DNA of 64,000 nucleotides, from assembly GCF_026914265.1 (NCBI RefSeq), contig NC_069127.1, positions 68,978,723 through 69,042,722 on the forward strand. Reading direction: 5' to 3'. A program made the position numbers and the translations under genes. The notes below the pieces were generated by a model. That model did not search any database. It saw only the letters and a list, made by a program, of their open reading frames with translations, and was not told the origin of the DNA. This document shows positions 59,117-64,000 of this stretch, in pieces (position 1 is the stretch's first letter; each line of letters opens with the position of its first letter). The DNA is from Mya arenaria. Taxonomy: Eukaryota; Mollusca; Bivalvia; Myida; Myidae.

Positions 59117-61568
59117 AGGGATTAAAAAGACTCTTGAAAGGTATATAGATGGTAATAAAAGAAATTGCAGCACCTAAGAATCATATTTCTACCCTGTATA
59201 TTTTAGTTAACACCCCTTAACCAGATATTCTCCGAAATGGGTTCTTATTCGGATTATATCTTTGTATATAGATGAATGGCAATGCCATTACTAATGTTAA
59301 AAGATCCAATTTCACGCAGTGTTTTTCTTCTGCTGAAATGTTTGGGTTTTAATTATTGCTATTTAATTTCATAGTTTACTATAACATTTAATTCCCAAAC
59401 CTGCCAATATCTATGCATTTCATAAAAAAACCACCTGTGTATAATGATGCTACAACCATTCACCCTCACCTTCTACTAGTAGAACAATATTATCCTTTTA
59501 ATTGATATTGGTGTACAAGTAGGTTTCAATGCTTTAAAGTTGCATCAAATGAACACTGAAAGTAATAGTTTCACGCGACGAACTTTCTATGTTGACGATT
59601 TTAAATAAAATTGTAATGTTACTGAAAGCGACACCTTTATGCTTGATATGCACGTATGATAAGGTTGTCTGGTATTGTTTTGCAAAAGCGAAATTGATTA
59701 TTAACAAAGACATGCTTTTCCGGAAAAGACATCATGGTATCGTATCCAAGATTTCTGTGCACTGACAATTGCAAAGTGAGTTATAATCATCAAAACGTGA
59801 TTTGACTTCCTTGAAACAGTAAAACATACATGACGAATGATTTATAAAGGTATATTCACCACAGGAAAGCATAAATAAACATGGCTTTTTTCATTTCATA
59901 GTTAACTCCCCAATACAACTTTTCCTACATAAACGCTCGGATGTAAACGGAGCGCAATCTTTTATTAAACAATGTTGTGATGATTGCTTCATTGGTTTTT
60001 TTTTAGCTCTAGGATACAGGCTTACTGACAGAAGTACCGCAAATCGAAATCAGGTATCAGATCTACTGATATGCGGCTTAAAATAATGCGAATAATTGGC
60101 CACTTTATCAAATGCGTTCAGAAGATTGAAACGTTAATGTGAATTTGAAAGCAAGCAGAAGGTTCTGAAATAAATCTGTTTGCGGATCGGTTGAGAATAT
60201 ATAAGTAAAGATAAGTACACAGAAAATGGGAATGTGTTAGCTAAAAACTAGTGCCTTACTTAACCTACCAAAAAAGTGAAAACGTCCTGAGCCAATATCG
60301 GGTTTCAATTTATTGACTTGACACAAGCAACAAACTTGGGAGATGAAAGCAATTTTGACATATCTAAGTATATATAGTTGTATCAATTACTGTGATGAAT
60401 GAAACTAGGTTATTGTATAAAAACAGTTTACATTACGGTGATAACCTATCCTTAGGTTATGACAGGCACTTATTGGTAACAGTTTAGGGTCACTTTAAAT
60501 ATTTTTTGGATTCGATTGTTATTGCCTGTGTACAGATTTGTAAAAAAAGTAAAATCACGCTTGTCGTGCTAACAGCCTTTCAACACTTTCGGCGCTTTCA
60601 TTTACTGTTACAGAAAGGCCTTAATGTATGATCGAAAAACACTACCATCATACTAAGGGATATAATATATGGTGTATTTGTTTGAAGAAGTCGCTAGCGT
60701 TACCACATACAATAAAAAACCTGTTATGCATTGGTATAATGACAGTGGCAACGGCACGCGTACAGAAACATGAGAAGTTAACGCGTTTATTTTGACAAAT
60801 TATATCATGGTTGTCTAACGTGTATTTATAAATATATATCAATTAATTCAATATCTTTTTAAAAGAATTAGAAATAATGATAAGCTTTGAACATCTATTT
60901 AAATTTGTGTTACCAACGACGAGAAAAATACATTGTGTGCACATTTTAGTATTCTGCTGAACTCAGGAAGGCACGCGAACAAAACAGAACGTACCCTTCC
61001 GCTTCTAGCATTTGCAAGACAAGTGTGTCTGCCTTTATTCCGCATGAAAGTGGTTACAATTTCCACGCTTCCTGCCATTTTTCTGCTAAAATAAGTTGTG
61101 GTATAAAGATGAAGTAAATATGGTATTAAAAAAACCTGTCGATTTCCAAAATAAGAATTACAAAACGCAATACTTTCTCGATTGACGAAGTGATTTTTCG
61201 GACCACGAGTTAAAAAATGTTTGGTCTTAAACCAAGATTCAGCATGTGCATGTTCTGAAATGCTTGATACACAAAATTATCTTATGTGTTAGATGTTTTT
61301 CTATGCCGTCCGAACGGAATCCAGATCATATGTTTTGTTCCTCATATGACTTTTTGTGGATTTTACTTACAACAACATACACTGTCGATATTCTTATGTC
61401 CATACAACCTATTTCTTCTCTTTTCCCAATTATTTCTTCGTCGATGAATTGCTGGTTTATATGCTAGAGTGAAACAACAAAAGCATTTGATAATTTGCTA
61501 GCAGAGATAATGGATCGCAAAATATCATTGTCACATCGTCAATCAGTGATTCTTTTTCACGTATCCAC
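59117..61568. other. Gene-free stretch
   Basis: AT-rich, with no exon-like frame with splice signals on either strand that I can support. Confidence 0.45.
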
Positions 61569-61624
61569 TTATAGCACTGTTTGCACCGGATTCGTCTGCA
61601 CCGCATTGTTGTACACGGGATCTT
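61569..61624 (-). CDS. Terminal exon of a tyrosine-motif tail protein
   Basis: Minus strand: acceptor GAATGTGTTTGCAG, then AA GAT CCC GTG TAC AAC AAT..., encoding (E)DPVYNNAVQTNPVQTVL and TAA. The two leading bases complete a codon with the G that ends the exon at 61944, a phase 1 junction. PVYNNA is a candidate tyrosine phosphorylation motif. See the entry at 61944 for the gene as a whole. Confidence 0.65.
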
Positions 61625-61943
61625 CTGCAAACACATTCAAAGGATTCAGTAAAACATCGTCAAGTCATACGAAGTGTAACAAAGTTTATTTTGAATTCAG
61701 TGTTTGAACCAAAACAAAGATAATATCAAATTGAACGTACATTTTAATAACATTGTATTGTGTTATTACTTCTTTGTCTTCATTAAGTCAAAATTAAACT
61801 TGATTTTGCCATCATAATTGTTATAATGGTATTATAATTTTAGTATAGTTTTATAATGTGTTGATCGTTTAACAATCATCAAGATAATACTCAAAACTGC
61901 CGTAACACAAAACCTTCTGAAATAATGTACACACAGTTGATAC

Positions 61944-62023
61944 CTTTCTTGACATTTTCGTAGTTCCCTTGTGGCTTTTGACTTGACTCATTCAATGTCA
62001 TGTAAACGTGCGAATTATCGGAC
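61944..62023 (-). CDS. Penultimate exon of a tyrosine-motif tail protein
   Basis: Minus strand: acceptor ATCATCTTTCAG, donor AAGAAAG|GTATCA, 80 bases, starting with one base of a split codon. It encodes SDNSHVYMTLNESSQKPQGN, YENVKK. Joined to the next exon it gives a C-terminus with three Tyr motifs (HVYMTL, NYENV, PVYNN), typical of the cytoplasmic tail of a phagocytic or immune-type receptor (for example the tails of multiple-EGF receptors in bivalves). No membrane or extracellular exon was found within the window; they are expected further along the minus strand, beyond 64000. Confidence 0.65.
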
Positions 62024-63146
62024 CTGAAAGATGATGTTTACTGTTACTTACCTGCAATGGCTTTATTGCATGATTAGGGTCCGCCAAAATAAATTAACTG
62101 ATTAAGAAGATTTACAAGCTAATGCGCATTTACCGTTAAGATACGCATACAGTTTTATATATTTTGTTTGCTTGATTGTAAACAATACTTATAACCTTAT
62201 TTGCCATTTAGCTAAAGCATGTTCGATGATAATGAATAATTTAATGCAAATCTTTCTTAAGGTAAACTGGTTTACGGCTAACAATAAATACATGTACCGT
62301 GACATATAACAATGCCCTTTAGAACGTTAATGAAACGTTTGGTGTGCTATTTCGGAAAATATATTCAAATTACTTTATAGTGTTTTATAATTTTTGACTG
62401 ATGTGCGTCGAAATGCCTTAATTCCTAAATACTTAAAAGCTAAACACCTAAACAAATCCATTTTATTTAGTTGATATATATCATCTTTTATAAATATGCT
62501 GTATAAAAATAATAAAATAAACATCAACAGCCGTTTGTTTAAAATATATTAATTCATTGGTTCAGCTGAAATATGTATTGTTTGGTCAATAAATGTCCAA
62601 TATTTACTATTTACCTATCAAAATATACCAATGTGAAAACAACCCAAAAGATAACCTGTAGACAACCTATTCAACTTGTACACAGTTGGCTGCTGGACAT
62701 TCAAAGATATTATAAATACCTGATGTTTACAAGTTAATACCTCTTACAGTTGTAATGTAATATTGTCATGTTGTTATCTTACCCTTTGTCTCCATCTCCT
62801 AAAAAATAGGATTATTATATTAGCAATAACCTTCGTCACACATGTTAATATAAGGATTTCAAATTCAATGTATATTTTAGTATCTATTTTAAAATACCCT
62901 TTAACAAGAACTATCATGTTTTGAATAAGCTTTGTTAACAGAAGGGTGGCATAAAGTTATTAATACAAGAAAAATAATGATAAACAGTACTGTTAACAAT
63001 CAATGCCAAGTGATGCAAACATCATTAAATGATTCTGGCGCAACGTAACGGTCAATGTGGTTACTATGATAGGTGCCAATACTTTGTGATTAAAATCATC
63101 AAAGATTAAACAAAATTTTAATAACCCAATAAAATTATAACTTATA

Positions 63147-63240
63147 CTAACTAAGAACATCGTAAACCGATGTGCCTGTTGCCACGGAACCGTCCTCGTG
63201 TGCCTGAGCTGCGTTAGATCCGGGGTTGTTTGTACCAAAT
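63147..63240 (-). CDS. Upstream tail exon (possibly alternative end) with SVYDVL motif
   Basis: Minus strand: acceptor TTTGTCATTTTATAG, then A TTT GGT..., encoding FGTNNPGSNAAQAHEDGSVA, TGTSVYDVLS and TAG at 63147-63149. The composition and the SVYDVL tyrosine motif fit the same tail as the exons at 62023 and 61624. A donor-like GTATAAG overlaps the stop, but joining there to the 62023 exon recreates TAG. Either this is an alternative last exon or another exon lies between. Confidence 0.5.
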
Positions 63241-64000
63241 CTATAAAATGACAAAAAAACCTGTTCCCACTCCATTTTAATGCATGGCAATTATGCGTCG
63301 TCAATTCAAATATGGAAAACAATACCATTGATTATCAGATTTGAAGTCATATTCAATAAATCGGGTTTTTGGGTGTTTTTTGTTGTTAACTAAATATAGA
63401 AACACGTTAATTTGCATTACGTTCGATTTGCTTCGCCATAGATATTTCAAGCATAAGAATGTAAAGTTTCATTAAAAGGGAAAACTTAAATTGTTTTTCA
63501 TTTAAAATATACGTGTTCATGTTTATATTAGCAAAATCAGAACTTCAGCTTCATTTAAAGCCATATTGTAATCCAGCCTTGCAATGCAGAATTTCATAGT
63601 GTATTTACTATTGTAAAACAGTGTCAGGTGAGTTTATGTGATTCCAGTAGCATTCAATACGATTACGGGCTTAACCGGTTCTAAGAACAATGTAGCTAAT
63701 CGGATTTCGTGTTTTATCTAACGGCCCTGTACAGTGCATAAAGTCAATGGAAATTAGACATAGATATGACCTAAAGTAATTCGAAACTCAGTCGTTGCGA
63801 AAATCGCATATATTGTAGGTAATCATACGTTTTATCACCCAGACTAATAAAATGGTAGGTACGGTATAAGACAAGATAAAGGGAGAAAAGTCTGTCATAA
63901 CCAAAATAATCTTCCCACATTAAGAACTCTTCAATTTCCAAAAACGACATAGCCTTTTCCAAGTTAGGATTATTCCTTTAAATGTGCTTATTATTAAAAC
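63241..64000. other. Stretch upstream of the tail exons, no supported exon
   Basis: Expected on the minus strand to hold an intron of the tail gene. A 63-codon minus frame at 63962-63771 (EKAMSFLEIEEFLMWEDYFG) has no splice signals that fit and no family match. Confidence 0.35.

Overview
The window is nuclear, AT-rich eukaryotic DNA, almost certainly from a bivalve mollusc. The evidence is a set of short-exon genes with GT/AG introns, many tandem arrays, and interspersed repeats of a kind I associate with bivalves (a GTCC-rich head, then 145-185 bp internal repeats carrying AGGTCAAGGTCAC, then a CTCTTGTT-type 3' end). I cannot name the species; a heterodont bivalve is my best guess. There is no operon structure and no sign of bacterial, plastid or mitochondrial DNA.

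Layout. 0.1-1.2 kb: decayed LINE reverse-transcriptase gene, followed by a tRNA-like sequence. 2.2-6.3 kb: a 56-58 bp tandem array, two copies of a (TA)n-centred interspersed repeat (one holding another element, one splitting a 34-bp minisatellite). 9.0-11.4 kb: about 105 copies of a 23-bp minisatellite. 12.5-17.6 kb and 20.7-23.4 kb: five tandem-core bivalve repeat elements, one carrying near-perfect palindromic nuclear-receptor sites. 18.2-20.3 kb: 55-bp minisatellite in three sequence blocks. 24.6-37.3 kb: a direct tandem duplication of a 6.5 kb unit. Each unit contains an inverted-repeat element (termini GTCCAG/CTGGAC) that encloses minus-strand remnants of an uncharacterised CXC-domain protein family. 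38.4-40.8 kb: a three-exon gene resembling human CXorf38. 42.0-47.0 kb: another element with arms of about 0.69 kb, enclosing earlier parts of the same protein family and interrupted by a shortened GTCCAG element. 48-54 kb: small tandem arrays and a MITE. 54.4 kb: one Cys-rich EB/EGF-like exon with an in-frame stop. 57.9-59.1 kb: a carboxylesterase pseudogene. 61.5-63.3 kb, minus strand: last exons of a gene whose product ends in a tyrosine-motif tail.

The genes do not form a pathway. The most interesting part is the pair of inverted-repeat elements that carry pieces of one protein family. Together with the segmental duplication, they look like the remains of an under-described DNA-transposon-like system. 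Family names are from memory of protein patterns, not from a search. Long open frames inside the minisatellites are artefacts of repeats that lack stop codons.
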